From assembly GCA_943354505.1 (NCBI GenBank), contig CALRCE010000002.1, forward strand, positions 2,585-37,446: a stretch of DNA of 34,862 nt. Direction: 5' to 3'. The position numbers were made by a program, and so were the translations under genes. This DNA is from Candidatus Peribacteria bacterium (GTDB taxonomy: Bacteria > Patescibacteriota > Gracilibacteria > UBA1369 > 2-02-FULL-48-14). Below the pieces are notes generated by a model. That model saw nothing but the letters and a program-made list of their open reading frames with translations. It made no database searches and was not told where the DNA came from. Shown in pieces: positions 16,008 to 25,860 of the stretch. The first letter of the stretch is position 1. Every line of letters begins with the position of its first letter.

Positions 16008-17332
16008 ATCCTAGGCTTCACCGTGCTGCCCTCTTTTTTATCGTCCACATCGTAACCTAGACCAGCGAGTTGATCGCGCAGAGCATCGGAACGGCTCCAA
16101 TCTTTTGCAGCGCGCACCGTTTCACGTTCTTCAAGCAGAACCTTGGCTTCCTCACTCACCACAAAATCGACGGGGAAAATCTGCAGCACAAGATTCACAC
16201 GCTCCAAAGTGCCCTGAGTATTGGTCTTGGCTTGATTCATCCATTCAAACAGAACCGCAAGCGCACCCGCCACATCAAAATCATTTTGAAGCTTCTCGCT
16301 GAACGCTCGCATCAACTCTGAATCCACTTCGCCTTCGAGTTCACGACTGCCATCTAAATGGCTCAAATAAAACTCATCCAAGCCCTTCAAAGTGTTTCGC
16401 GCTTGTTCCAACATTTCTGTGGAATATTCAATCGGAGAGCGGTAATGCGTGCTGAGCAAAAAGAACCGCACCACACGAGGATGGTGTTCTTTAAAAATCT
16501 CTTTGAGCGTAAAGAAGTTGTTGAGCGATTTGCTCATCTTTTCCTGATTCACAGTGATGTAACCGTTGTGCATCCAAATGTCTGCCAAAGGTGTGCCGCT
16601 CGCCGCCTCACTTTGAGCCAACTCACATTCGTGATGAGGGAACTTCAAATCCAAGCCTCCACCATGAATATCAAAATGGTCTCCCAGCAAGGTCGAGCTC
16701 ATGGCGCTGCATTCGATGTGCCAGCCCGGCCGTCCATCACCCCAAGGGCTTTCCCAAAAAGGTTCCCCTTCTTTTTTAAACTTCCAAAGCACAAAATCTT
16801 GATGGTTGCGTTTATCTTTTCGCTCTTCCATACGAGCGCCCGCGTTGAGCTCTTCCAACTTTTGATGAGACAATTTTCCGTAGTCCGCAAAAGTGGTGAT
16901 GTCGAAATAAACCCCATCCTCTAAAACATAGGTGCAACCCTTTTCTTCCAATTTTTGAATGATCCTAATCATCTGTGGAACATACTCCGTTGCCCGAGGA
17001 TTGTGAGTGGGAGCCTTCACACCCAAAGCGGCGTAATCGGCTTTGTACTCAGGGATGATGCGCTCGGCCAAGTCGTCCACACTGATGCCTTCTTTGGCAG
17101 CCCTATCGATCATTTTGTCGTCGATGTCGGTGGTGTTGAAGGTGAAGGTCACTTCGTAGCCCGAAAACTCCAAAAAGCGTCGGATCAAATCAAACGCCAC
17201 GGCGCTGCGTCCGTGTCCAAGGTGGGCAAAGTCATAAACCGTGGGGCCACACACATACATACCCACCTTTTCACCGGCTTGTTTAGTGAAGGGAACTTTT
17301 TCTCCACGCAGACTGTCGTAGAATTGAATCAT
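16004..17332 (-). CDS. cysS: cysteinyl-tRNA synthetase
   Basis: [68 protein letters not shown]. Confidence 0.97.
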   Translation of the reverse strand: MIQFYDSLRGEKVPFTKQAGEKVGMYVCGPTVYDFAHLGHGRSAVAFDLIRRFLEFSGYEVTFTFNTTDIDDKMIDRAAKEGISVDDLAERIIPEYKADYAALGVKAPTHNPRATEYVPQMIRIIQKLEEKGCTYVLEDGVYFDITTFADYGKLSHQKLEELNAGARMEERKDKRNHQDFVLWKFKKEGEPFWESPWGDGRPGWHIECSAMSSTLLGDHFDIHGGGLDLKFPHHECELAQSEAASGTPLADIWMHNGYITVNQEKMSKSLNNFFTLKEIFKEHHPRVVRFFLLSTHYRSPIEYSTEMLEQARNTLKGLDEFYLSHLDGSRELEGEVDSELMRAFSEKLQNDFDVAGALAVLFEWMNQAKTNTQGTLERVNLVLQIFPVDFVVSEEAKVLLEERETVRAAKDWSRSDALRDQLAGLGYDVDDKKEGSTVKPRI

Positions 17333-17577
17333 AGATAAACATTAACAATTTTGCGTATCACATCCAACAAAATAATGGCAAACATGGGCGAGAAATCAAT
17401 CATTCCAACCATGGGCAGCACTTTTCGAAGCGGAACAATAAGGGGATCCGTAGCCTGAATCAAAAAATGCATCAGCGCCCCGCGTTCACGCACCATCCAA
17501 GAAAAAATCACACGCAAGAAAATCAGGACCGTGAAGAGGTCCAGAAAGATGTTGAGCGTTTGTTTGATAAAATCCAT
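17329..17577 (-). CDS. YggT-family membrane protein
   Basis: VLIFLRVIFSWM...ATDPLIVPLRKVLPMVGMIDFSPMFAIILLDVIRKIV; ATGA overlap with cysS. Confidence 0.88.
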   Translation of the reverse strand: MDFIKQTLNIFLDLFTVLIFLRVIFSWMVRERGALMHFLIQATDPLIVPLRKVLPMVGMIDFSPMFAIILLDVIRKIVNVYL

Positions 17578-17610
17578 AGTGCAGAATGTGCACGGATTCT
17601 AGCAGAAGGT

Positions 17611-19737
17611 TTACGCGCGTGCACGTCGTCTTAACAGAACATAGCCCAGAGCGCCTAAAGTGCTCAAAAGGATGAGGCCAGTGGCGGCAGGACCCGTTTC
17701 AGGAGTTTTGCTCACGTTGGTGTCCAAATTGGTCGCAACAGGGTAGGTGGGTGCAGGAAGCGTTTGCGTGGTGTCTTCTTCAGGAACTCCCAAAACCGCT
17801 TCTCCTGCGTCGCTTTCGGTTCCTTCAATGTCCACGGCGGTCACGGCAAAATAGTAGAGTTCATTGGCGGTGAGGTCGGGTATGGTCCAGTTGGTGCTGG
17901 AATCGGTGGTCTCAGAAAGTGCAAAGAGTGCCGAAGGGGAAGGACCGTAATAGATTCGATAAAAGGCAATGGCAAGTGCACTGTCTGGAGCGTCCCAGCT
18001 CAAAGCCACCAGTTCCACGCCACCCTTAGCCGTCACGTTGGTGACGGTGTCCACACTACTTTCCACAACGACAGGAGGAGTTTCTTCAACGGGTACTTCC
18101 TCGGCGGCCCGCACGGTGAGCGTGGCTTGATCTCGATATTGAACTTCATTGCCCAGCACATCCACCAGAAGAACATCCAAGGCGTACTCGCCTTCAGTGT
18201 TTGGAGCGACCAAAGTGACTTGATACTTTCCGGAAGTGGTCGTTTCTTCGGCCGTATAAACCTCCTCTTGAAAGAGCACAGAAACTTCATCCAAATCCGA
18301 TTCACTCAAGACCACCACATTCACAGAACTGCCGGGGTCTACCGCTGTCTCAGGAGTCACACTGATCGAAACAAGAGTGGGGGCGGCCGTGTCAATGGTC
18401 ACCGTTTCTGAACTGGAAGATTCAATCACCGTGTCTTGGTCACTTCGGATTTCCACATAAATCACATAATCTCCATCTTCCAAGTCTTGCAAGGTGTAAG
18501 AGAAACTGTTGTCGAATTCAATGTCAGTTTCACCAGCCTCTTCACCATTCACAAAGATGAAGGCGGTGTTTCCATATTCAGCTTCCCCTTGAACTTCAAC
18601 AGTATTGGAGGAGTAGCTGCCCGTGGCAGGACTGATGAGTTCGAAATCCCCTTCACGAGTGAAGTCGGTGGTCTCAAAGTCCGAACCGTAGTCGGTGGAA
18701 GCCTGCTCATCGGTGGTGACTTCGGTGTCTTCTTCGCCGTTCACGCGAACGTTCTCGATGTCGGTTGCAGTCAAAGTCTGATCACCCGGAGTGACGAACT
18801 TAACGCCCAAGCTGAAATCGTGTTCCCCCTGATCTTCCGCGAGGAAGGTGTAATCGTTTGGCAAACTGGCTTGATCATCACTGGAGGAAAAGCGAATGGT
18901 TCCCGTGTAGTCGGTGACCGTGAATCCATCGGCATCAATGGCTTTGACCGTCACGCTCAGGTCCTTTCCTGCTAAACTTTCACTGTCGAGTCCACTGATC
19001 ACAAAACCGTCCACGGGGCCGCTTTCAGCCAGCATCACAGAATCATTCACGGCGGGGCCACCTTTGAGAGCCAGTTGAGTAGGGCCTAAAATCATTTGTC
19101 CCAAGGTGGAATCGAAAATATGCATTTGGACCACACCGTCTCCATTTCCTAAAACAGAAAAGCTCATTTGGCCTTTTTCGTTGGTTCCAAATTCAGAAGT
19201 GAACACTTGCACGGCGCTGGAATCAGGAACGATGCTGAGCAAATGTCCTTCAACGGGGTTCCCAAAAGCGTCTTCTAAAAGCACACTCATGATGGAGCTT
19301 TGATCCGGTTGCAGCACGTTGCTGCTAAAGGAGATGCGAGAATGAGTCAGATCCGGTTCCGCAGCCAAAACATCAAAACTTTGAGAAACAGAAAAGTCCG
19401 TTCTTAGGGTCTTGTAGGCCACGGCCAAACTATAGTTGCCGGCACTTTCTAAATCTTCACCGGGAATCTCTAGACTGGCTTGTCCTTTGCCATCGGTCTC
19501 TGCTTCATAACTTTTGACCAAGCCATTCACCATTTCAAGTTCAAACTCCAGGGTGGAATCGGGTTCGGCTTGAACCGCCACCAGAGTGCTTTGTCCCGCT
19601 TCCAAGTCACTGAGCGCAGTCATGCGCACTTCCTCAAAAGGAGTGAGCGCTTTGATCAAACCAAAGACACTGAGCACACCCACAACCACAAGCAGCAGTC
19701 GAAGGGATTTAGCACGAAGTGAAAAGAATTCTGCCAT
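17611..19737 (-). CDS. large secreted/surface protein with Ig-like and fibronectin type III repeats and C-terminal sorting-like anchor
   Basis: N-terminal TM/signal; Ig-like strands; FN3 SWDAPDSALAIAFYRIYYG...WTIPDLTANELYYFAVTAVD; C-terminal TPETGP-hydrophobic-RRRARA. Confidence 0.82.
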   Translation of the reverse strand: MAEFFSLRAKSLRLLLVVVGVLSVFGLIKALTPFEEVRMTALSDLEAGQSTLVAVQAEPDSTLEFELEMVNGLVKSYEAETDGKGQASLEIPGEDLESAGNYSLAVAYKTLRTDFSVSQSFDVLAAEPDLTHSRISFSSNVLQPDQSSIMSVLLEDAFGNPVEGHLLSIVPDSSAVQVFTSEFGTNEKGQMSFSVLGNGDGVVQMHIFDSTLGQMILGPTQLALKGGPAVNDSVMLAESGPVDGFVISGLDSESLAGKDLSVTVKAIDADGFTVTDYTGTIRFSSSDDQASLPNDYTFLAEDQGEHDFSLGVKFVTPGDQTLTATDIENVRVNGEEDTEVTTDEQASTDYGSDFETTDFTREGDFELISPATGSYSSNTVEVQGEAEYGNTAFIFVNGEEAGETDIEFDNSFSYTLQDLEDGDYVIYVEIRSDQDTVIESSSSETVTIDTAAPTLVSISVTPETAVDPGSSVNVVVLSESDLDEVSVLFQEEVYTAEETTTSGKYQVTLVAPNTEGEYALDVLLVDVLGNEVQYRDQATLTVRAAEEVPVEETPPVVVESSVDTVTNVTAKGGVELVALSWDAPDSALAIAFYRIYYGPSPSALFALSETTDSSTNWTIPDLTANELYYFAVTAVDIEGTESDAGEAVLGVPEEDTTQTLPAPTYPVATNLDTNVSKTPETGPAATGLILLSTLGALGYVLLRRRARA

Positions 19738-19759
19738 ACGTTCGTTATTCAATCTGTTT

Positions 19760-19788
19760 ATTATAGCAGAAAAGAGCATGAAGTACAA
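19760..19788 (-). promoter_or_regulatory. predicted promoter of surface protein: TTGTAC-N17-TATAAT
   Basis: -10 complement 19760-19765, -35 complement 19783-19788, ATG 19737. Confidence 0.6.
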
Positions 19789-19789
19789 G

Positions 19790-20947
19790 TCAGTGAACCA
19801 AGGGGGTCGCGTCGTGCCAGTCTGTGCTAGAAACAGGATTCTGCACAGGTTTTTGAGTATGTTTCAAGACGATCAAAGTCATGTCGTCCAATTGGATCTG
19901 CCCTTCCATGAAGCGCCCCACGTCAATCGCGATCTTTTCAAAGAGTTCATCAGGAGTGGTTTGAGCGCTCACTTGGCTCTGCATAAACGTTGTGAGTCGT
20001 TCCAAGCTGTAAATGTCGCCAGCCATGTTTTTGGCCTCCACAATTCCATCCGAATACAGCACTACAAAATCATTCTCTTCCAAAACCACTTCTTGCTCAT
20101 GCACATAAGGCGCATTGTTGGCCAGCATTCCCACGGCAATACCGCCGGCTTTGAGGGTTTGGACTTCATTGCTTTTAGCCTTCAAATGCACAAGGTATTC
20201 GTGCCCCGCTCCACTCCAACGAAGGGTTTTCTTTTCAGGCAACCATTCCATCAAAATCATGGTCATGAACATGGTCGGCTTCAGATGGGGCTTCAAATAC
20301 TTGTTCAAAGAAACCAGAATATCGGTGAGAGTGTCTTTGAGGTCGATAAAAGTCTCGAGCAAAGCATCCACCATCACCATCACAATGCCCGCCGGGATTC
20401 CGTGCCCCGTGGAATCTCCAATATAAATCAAATAACGGTCGTTTTTTTGATAAAAATCAAAAGTGTCGCCTCCTATTTCTGAAGCAGGACGCGTCTTGGC
20501 ACTGATACTCAGCCCCGGTACAAGGGGAGGCTGTTTGGGAATGAGCAGTTGTTGGATGTCTTGAGCGGAATCGAGTTCTTTGCGAAGGCGTTGGTGGTTC
20601 TTCACATCGCCAGAAATGCTCTCCAAGCTGCGAGTCACTTCGTTAAAAAAGTGCGCCAAGACACCCACTTCATCTTGTTTGGAAGTCATCAAACGGTGGT
20701 AAGGACGCCCGGTTAGCAAGGCTTTCATTTCACGAATGATCTTTTTGAAAGGACGTTGAATGAGCCAGTAAAAAGAAACGATGCTGATCAAACAAAAAGC
20801 ACCGACCACCACGGGAAGTCGCCACACCTCAGGAACCCACACTTCTTTTTCAATGACAAAGCTCAAGGCGACACTAAGTCCGCCCAAGAGCAAGAGTAGA
20901 AAAAGATAAAAACTGAAAAGGTGGCGGCGGAAGAGCATCACCCCCAT
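19790..20947 (-). CDS. membrane-anchored PP2C-type SpoIIE/RsbU-like serine phosphatase with HAMP-like region
   Basis: Two N-terminal TMs; EIGGDTFDFY, GDSTGHGIPAGIVM, LYSDGIVEAKN, QLDDMTLIVLK. Confidence 0.9.
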   Translation of the reverse strand: MGVMLFRRHLFSFYLFLLLLLGGLSVALSFVIEKEVWVPEVWRLPVVVGAFCLISIVSFYWLIQRPFKKIIREMKALLTGRPYHRLMTSKQDEVGVLAHFFNEVTRSLESISGDVKNHQRLRKELDSAQDIQQLLIPKQPPLVPGLSISAKTRPASEIGGDTFDFYQKNDRYLIYIGDSTGHGIPAGIVMVMVDALLETFIDLKDTLTDILVSLNKYLKPHLKPTMFMTMILMEWLPEKKTLRWSGAGHEYLVHLKAKSNEVQTLKAGGIAVGMLANNAPYVHEQEVVLEENDFVVLYSDGIVEAKNMAGDIYSLERLTTFMQSQVSAQTTPDELFEKIAIDVGRFMEGQIQLDDMTLIVLKHTQKPVQNPVSSTDWHDATPLVH

Positions 20948-20958
20948 TATAAGGAGTT

Positions 20959-23286
20959 CTAATCCGTTGAATCAAGCACCTTTTGAACCTGATGAGCCTC
21001 ATGATGAGCAGAAATCTTGGAATAGAGCAGGGCCAAAACCTCCAAACTCTCACGACCCAAGTCCTCCAAAGTCTTGCCTTGATGAGGCGCAAGCAGGTGG
21101 CGAATAGTTTCTGAAACATATTTTTCAAAAGCGACTTTCACTTCCGCAGCAAAACGAGTGGGAAGGGAACTGAGCACCGAGTTCATTTCTTCAAACCATT
21201 CATGGTTGGGGTCTAAGAATCGATGAATGAGCTTCGAAATCACTTCAGAATCTTCCAGTTGAGCCAATGAAAGCAAGGCCGCCTTTTGCAACTCAGGGTG
21301 CGAAGGATCGTCGGCGACTTGGCGTAAAAAGGCTTGTGCAGGCTTGTAGTGAGTTTCACCCGCTGCAAGCACCCCTGCGTGAACAAAGGATTCCTTTGGA
21401 CTGCTGAGCAGTTGTTCCAAGTGGTGAACCAAAGTGCTCTGCATACTCACGTCCTTCCAAAGAGCCACGATGGCGGCGGCTCTGACTTCAGGGTCTTTGT
21501 CTTCTAAGGCAGGAGCAAGGTAGTGTTTCAAATTAGGATCAGTGAACAACTTGAGCATGCGAATGAGTTTGGCTTTGTGCGCAGAATCGTCTTGAAGTTC
21601 ACGCAAAACAAATTCCGTGAAGCGTTGAGGATCGATTTCAAACAAGCGCGACACAATGGCTTCTCGCACCCATTCGTCTTTCTCGGGCAAGAGGTGTTTT
21701 TCTAAGGTGTGCAGGACACGAGTTCGAGTGAAAGAATGAGACAAAGAACTCTTCTTTAAAAGGGTGAAATTTTTGAGTGAGTGCAACACTTCAAAACGCA
21801 AACGATCGGAAGGATCATCCAAAAGGGTCAAGAGGCTTTCAATGGCGGTGACGTCTTCACGGAGTCCTAGAGTGCTCACGATTTTTTCTCTCAAAATAAG
21901 GGGTTCTTGAGGGCGTTTTAAAATCTTCTGCAAAGAACTGGTGAGGTGCGCGTGTCCTTTTTGCCCCAAAATCTCCACTGCATTGAGTCGAGTAGAAAGA
22001 TCCAGCTTGTGACTGAGGTTGTGTTCGCACATTTCTGTGTACAGTCCCGACATCTTTTGGAGTAAAAGGAACATCACAAGCGATAAGCCAAGAATGAGAA
22101 AATTGAGAGCCAAGCCCAGTCGAGCAGAACTTAAAAATAAAGAAACCAGGATCATGCTGCCCGTCCCCAAAATAGCACCCAAAGGTTTCACCATTCCTTG
22201 CAGCACTTCTTTGGCATCGTCACGCAGTTCGTGAGGAATCGCATAAAACGAGGAGTCGTAGCCATTTTTAAAGAAAATATTGGTGAATTCAAATCCTCCT
22301 TTCACCAAAGCGGCACTCGCAAAACTGTAGTGATAAGTCATGGCCAGCACATTCAAAATCACTCCAATGGGGTGCAGCACCATGCTCCACACCACGCCAA
22401 GCGTGGTCAAAACGCGACTCGCGGCAATGAGTTGGATGAAGAGCGCGACCGAGAAGAAGACCATGTGCAAGGTTCCCAGTCGACTGGTCAGGTCTTCCTC
22501 GTAATGCGCGGAGTGAGCAACGGCTTCCTGCAAGGCATTGGTGTACTGGAACTCGATGATGTTCATCACCGCCCAATGCATCAAAACAACCAAGATCAAA
22601 GCCTTTAGAAAAGGAACTTTCTTAATGGCATTGAAGCTTTCCATCAGTTTCTTGGGCCCATGTTTATGTTTACTCTCCAACTTCGGCACCTCTAAGGTAC
22701 GAGAGTTGAAAAGCAAAACAATCGGAATGATCATCAGGAGCAAGATCACCCAAAACACCATGAATTTATAAGCCGGAACACTGTGAGAAAATTGGCTGAG
22801 CAGAAACCCGGCCAAGATTCCCCCCAAAGTCTCTGCCGATTCAATCACAGGGAAGACGCGCTGACTTTCAAGAGGGGAGAAGAGTTCTTCGTTGAACAAA
22901 GAGATCAAAATGCTCAGTTGCGTCACAAAAATGCCTTGCCCAATCATATAAAACACAAAGAATGCGGAGTTTCCTTGTGGCAAAAAGGCGACGGAAGCGA
23001 TCAAAAAAGCCGCGGAATAGAGCACGGTGTAGGTGATGAGCAGTTCACGGCGAACTCGATGTAAAAGAGGCCGATAGAGAAAAGTCCCGAGCATCACCAA
23101 GGCCGCATTGACCAAGAAAAACACAGGGAGCAAATGCGCTCCGCTCTTGGTTAAAAAGGTAGCCAAGAGGATGGTGGAGCCAATGATGAACCCGATGCGA
23201 GTCAAAAAAGTCATGAGCCAGCCCACAAAGACTCGAGGCCATTCATGTTGTTGAAGATTGAGGACGCGATTTAAGGTTTGGAGCAT
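20959..23286 (-). CDS. MFS/NTP-transporter-like membrane protein fused to C-terminal HEAT repeats
   Basis: About 10-12 TMs in residues 1-420, FFKNGYDSSFYAIPHELRDDAKEVLQGMVKPLGAILG, then helical HEAT-like repeats to the end. Confidence 0.78.
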   Translation of the reverse strand: MLQTLNRVLNLQQHEWPRVFVGWLMTFLTRIGFIIGSTILLATFLTKSGAHLLPVFFLVNAALVMLGTFLYRPLLHRVRRELLITYTVLYSAAFLIASVAFLPQGNSAFFVFYMIGQGIFVTQLSILISLFNEELFSPLESQRVFPVIESAETLGGILAGFLLSQFSHSVPAYKFMVFWVILLLMIIPIVLLFNSRTLEVPKLESKHKHGPKKLMESFNAIKKVPFLKALILVVLMHWAVMNIIEFQYTNALQEAVAHSAHYEEDLTSRLGTLHMVFFSVALFIQLIAASRVLTTLGVVWSMVLHPIGVILNVLAMTYHYSFASAALVKGGFEFTNIFFKNGYDSSFYAIPHELRDDAKEVLQGMVKPLGAILGTGSMILVSLFLSSARLGLALNFLILGLSLVMFLLLQKMSGLYTEMCEHNLSHKLDLSTRLNAVEILGQKGHAHLTSSLQKILKRPQEPLILREKIVSTLGLREDVTAIESLLTLLDDPSDRLRFEVLHSLKNFTLLKKSSLSHSFTRTRVLHTLEKHLLPEKDEWVREAIVSRLFEIDPQRFTEFVLRELQDDSAHKAKLIRMLKLFTDPNLKHYLAPALEDKDPEVRAAAIVALWKDVSMQSTLVHHLEQLLSSPKESFVHAGVLAAGETHYKPAQAFLRQVADDPSHPELQKAALLSLAQLEDSEVISKLIHRFLDPNHEWFEEMNSVLSSLPTRFAAEVKVAFEKYVSETIRHLLAPHQGKTLEDLGRESLEVLALLYSKISAHHEAHQVQKVLDSTD

Positions 23287-23370
23287 GATTGGATGAGATC
23301 ATGTTATTATGACATAATTTTGCTAATTTGAAAAGGGTATGTGGGCCGCAAAGGAAAAGAGTTTGATAAA

Positions 23371-24888
23371 ATGCCACCGATGTGGAAATTCCTAAAAAAA
23401 GACGCCGTACACTTTGGAGCCATTCTTTTAGCGGTCTCTTCTTTGCTGAGCCGCGTCCTAGGCGTGCTCAGAGATCTTGTTTTTTCGGCCATCTTTGGAG
23501 TGGGAACTCAGGGAGGGGATTTCGCCCTAGACGCCTACTTTGTGGCCTTCAAAATTCCAGACTTTCTCTACACGCTGCTCATTTTTGGAGCCATGTCGGC
23601 GGCCTTCATCCCGCTCTACGCAGAACTTAAAAAGAAAGAAGGAAACGAGCCCGCTTCACAGTTTGCCAGCCAAGTGCTCACCGGTTTGATGGGCTTTTTA
23701 GTGGGCTGCTCGGCTCTGGCTTGGATCTTGGCGCCGTGGATCATTCCACACTTGGCTTCGGGCTTTGACCCTGAGCTTCAAGCCTTAGCAGTGACGCTGA
23801 CTCGCATCATGCTCCTGTCACCGATTTTCATGGGACTCAGCAGCATTTTGCAAGGCATCGAAAACGCACATCAATCCTTTTATGGAACAGCCCTGGCCCC
23901 CTTGCTGTACAACGGCAGCATCATTGCAGCCGCAGCCTTTTTTGGAAGGGAATGGGGCGTCTACGCTCTGGCCTACGGAGTCGCCTTCGGAGCCTTTCTG
24001 CACTTCCTCGTACAAATTCCTGGAACGCTCCGCAGTGGTTTCACATATCGATTTCACTTTCAGAAAAAAGATCCCAAATGGCGTGAATTCATCCGCCTGA
24101 GTCTCCCGCGACTCTTTGGAGCTTCTGCGCTTCAATTCGCTTCCTTCGCAGACGTTTACATGGCCAGTTTCCTAGCCTTAGGAAGTCTTTCGGTCTACAC
24201 CTATGCGTTCAACCTGCAAAGTTTGCCTTACGGGGTGGTGGCGGTGGCCGTCTCCACAGCCATTTTTGCTCGCTTGTCGGAGCAAGCGGACGAAAAAAAG
24301 GAATTCCTAAAATCGATCCAACAAAGCCTTTCTCAAATTCTCTTTTGGGTGCTGCCCGCCATCTTAGGTTTATTCTTAATACGCGAGCCTTTGATCCGTT
24401 TGCTTTTGGAACGAGGAGCTTTCGATGCCGAAGCGACGCAGCGCACCGCCGCCATGCTGGGCTTCTTTGTCTGGGCCGCCTTGCCTCAAAGTTTCATCCC
24501 GCTCTTCACGCGAGCCTTTTATGCTTTGAAAAAGACCGCTTTCCCAGTGCTGTGTGCCTGCGTCTCCATTGTGCTCACCATTGGGTTCAACGCCATCGGT
24601 ATTTGGGTCTACAAAGGGGATGTGACCACGCTGGCCTTAGGAAATCTGCTCGGTTCCACCCTCAACGCCAGCCTGCTGTATTTAGGCTTGGCCCGCGAAC
24701 TCAAAGTTTCCCCCTTTGTCTTTTTGAACTTTAAAAAACTGACAATGCAATTGATCGCGCTCGCGCTCATGACTTTGATGATTTTCGCCACAAAAGAACA
24801 ATCGGTGCTCATCCAAATGGCACTCGCGGGAGGGATTTACTTAAGCACACTCTCGCTTTTCAAAGTGAGGCCGGCCCGTCAACAATAA
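23371..24888 (+). CDS. murJ: lipid II flippase MurJ/MviN
   Basis: SSLLSRVLGVLRDLVFSAIFG...DAYFVAFKIPDFLYTLLIFGAMSAAFIPLY; multiple TMs. Confidence 0.95.
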   Translation: MPPMWKFLKKDAVHFGAILLAVSSLLSRVLGVLRDLVFSAIFGVGTQGGDFALDAYFVAFKIPDFLYTLLIFGAMSAAFIPLYAELKKKEGNEPASQFASQVLTGLMGFLVGCSALAWILAPWIIPHLASGFDPELQALAVTLTRIMLLSPIFMGLSSILQGIENAHQSFYGTALAPLLYNGSIIAAAAFFGREWGVYALAYGVAFGAFLHFLVQIPGTLRSGFTYRFHFQKKDPKWREFIRLSLPRLFGASALQFASFADVYMASFLALGSLSVYTYAFNLQSLPYGVVAVAVSTAIFARLSEQADEKKEFLKSIQQSLSQILFWVLPAILGLFLIREPLIRLLLERGAFDAEATQRTAAMLGFFVWAALPQSFIPLFTRAFYALKKTAFPVLCACVSIVLTIGFNAIGIWVYKGDVTTLALGNLLGSTLNASLLYLGLARELKVSPFVFLNFKKLTMQLIALALMTLMIFATKEQSVLIQMALAGGIYLSTLSLFKVRPARQQ

Positions 24889-25860
24889 ATCTTTACCCAG
24901 CACTTTAGTATGCATGCCTTCCAAAGAAAATCCAGAGTCCAGTTCGACAAAATCCAAAGCCTTTGGACCCAAAAACCGTGGAGCCAGCAAAAGCTGCATT
25001 TCATCCACAAGTCCTGCTTTTAAAAAAGCGGTGAACACGGCTTGGCCTCCTTCCACCAAAACAGAATGCACATCGAGTTCAGCCAGTTTTGCTAAAACCT
25101 CTTCAACCTTCATTTCTTCCAAAATGAGGACATTTTTATCTCTAAAAATCTGAAGTTTTTTGGGCAGAGCTTTCTTGCCTTTTAAAATCACGCGCAAAGG
25201 GTCTCGTCCTTCCACTTCTCGAACACCCAAATGAGGGTCGTCCGCAAGCACGGTTCCAGCACCCACCAAAATAGCTTGATGCTCGTGACGCAGGCCATGC
25301 ACATAACGCTGCGCCACTTTCCCCGTCAGAGCAGTCTCTTTTCCCGGTGCTTCTGCAATTTTTCCATCCAAACTCAACGCCGCTTTCAAGGTCACCCAAG
25401 GGCGTCCCGTCTCAAAAAAGTGATAAAAAAATCGATTGAGCTCTTTTGCCGCCTCGGCAAGCAAACCCACGGACACTTCAATGCCCGCCGCTCTCAACGC
25501 CGCGATGCCTTTCCCGGCAACTTTAGGGTTCGGGTCTTCCGCCGCAATCACCACACGGCTCACGCCACTCGCAATCACCGCCTCGACACAAGGGGGTGTT
25601 TTTCCCTCGTGGCAGCACGGTTCCAAGGTCACGAACAGCGTCGCACCTCGTGCATCCAATCCGGCCGCTTCACAAGCCTTCAAAGCCTCCACTTCGGCAT
25701 GAGCGGCTCCATAACGACTGTGGTAGCCTTCACCAATGCGTTCTCCATCCTTCATCAAAACCGCACCCACCATAGGATTGGGCTCGGTCCAACCGCGGCC
25801 TTTCTCAGCCAAGCGCAAGGCCCGATTCATCGTCCACGCATCGGGAGGGATTTTGATCAT
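24841..25860 (-). CDS. ribD: bifunctional riboflavin deaminase/reductase RibD
   Basis: [66 protein letters not shown]. Confidence 0.95.
   Translation of the reverse strand: MIKIPPDAWTMNRALRLAEKGRGWTEPNPMVGAVLMKDGERIGEGYHSRYGAAHAEVEALKACEAAGLDARGATLFVTLEPCCHEGKTPPCVEAVIASGVSRVVIAAEDPNPKVAGKGIAALRAAGIEVSVGLLAEAAKELNRFFYHFFETGRPWVTLKAALSLDGKIAEAPGKETALTGKVAQRYVHGLRHEHQAILVGAGTVLADDPHLGVREVEGRDPLRVILKGKKALPKKLQIFRDKNVLILEEMKVEEVLAKLAELDVHSVLVEGGQAVFTAFLKAGLVDEMQLLLAPRFLGPKALDFVELDSGFSLEGMHTKVLGKDLLLTGRPHFEKRECA

Noticed and set aside
19586-20482. 298-aa plus-strand ORF opposite the SpoIIE-like phosphatase
   Set aside because: Shadow ORF; phosphatase motifs on the minus strand are unambiguous
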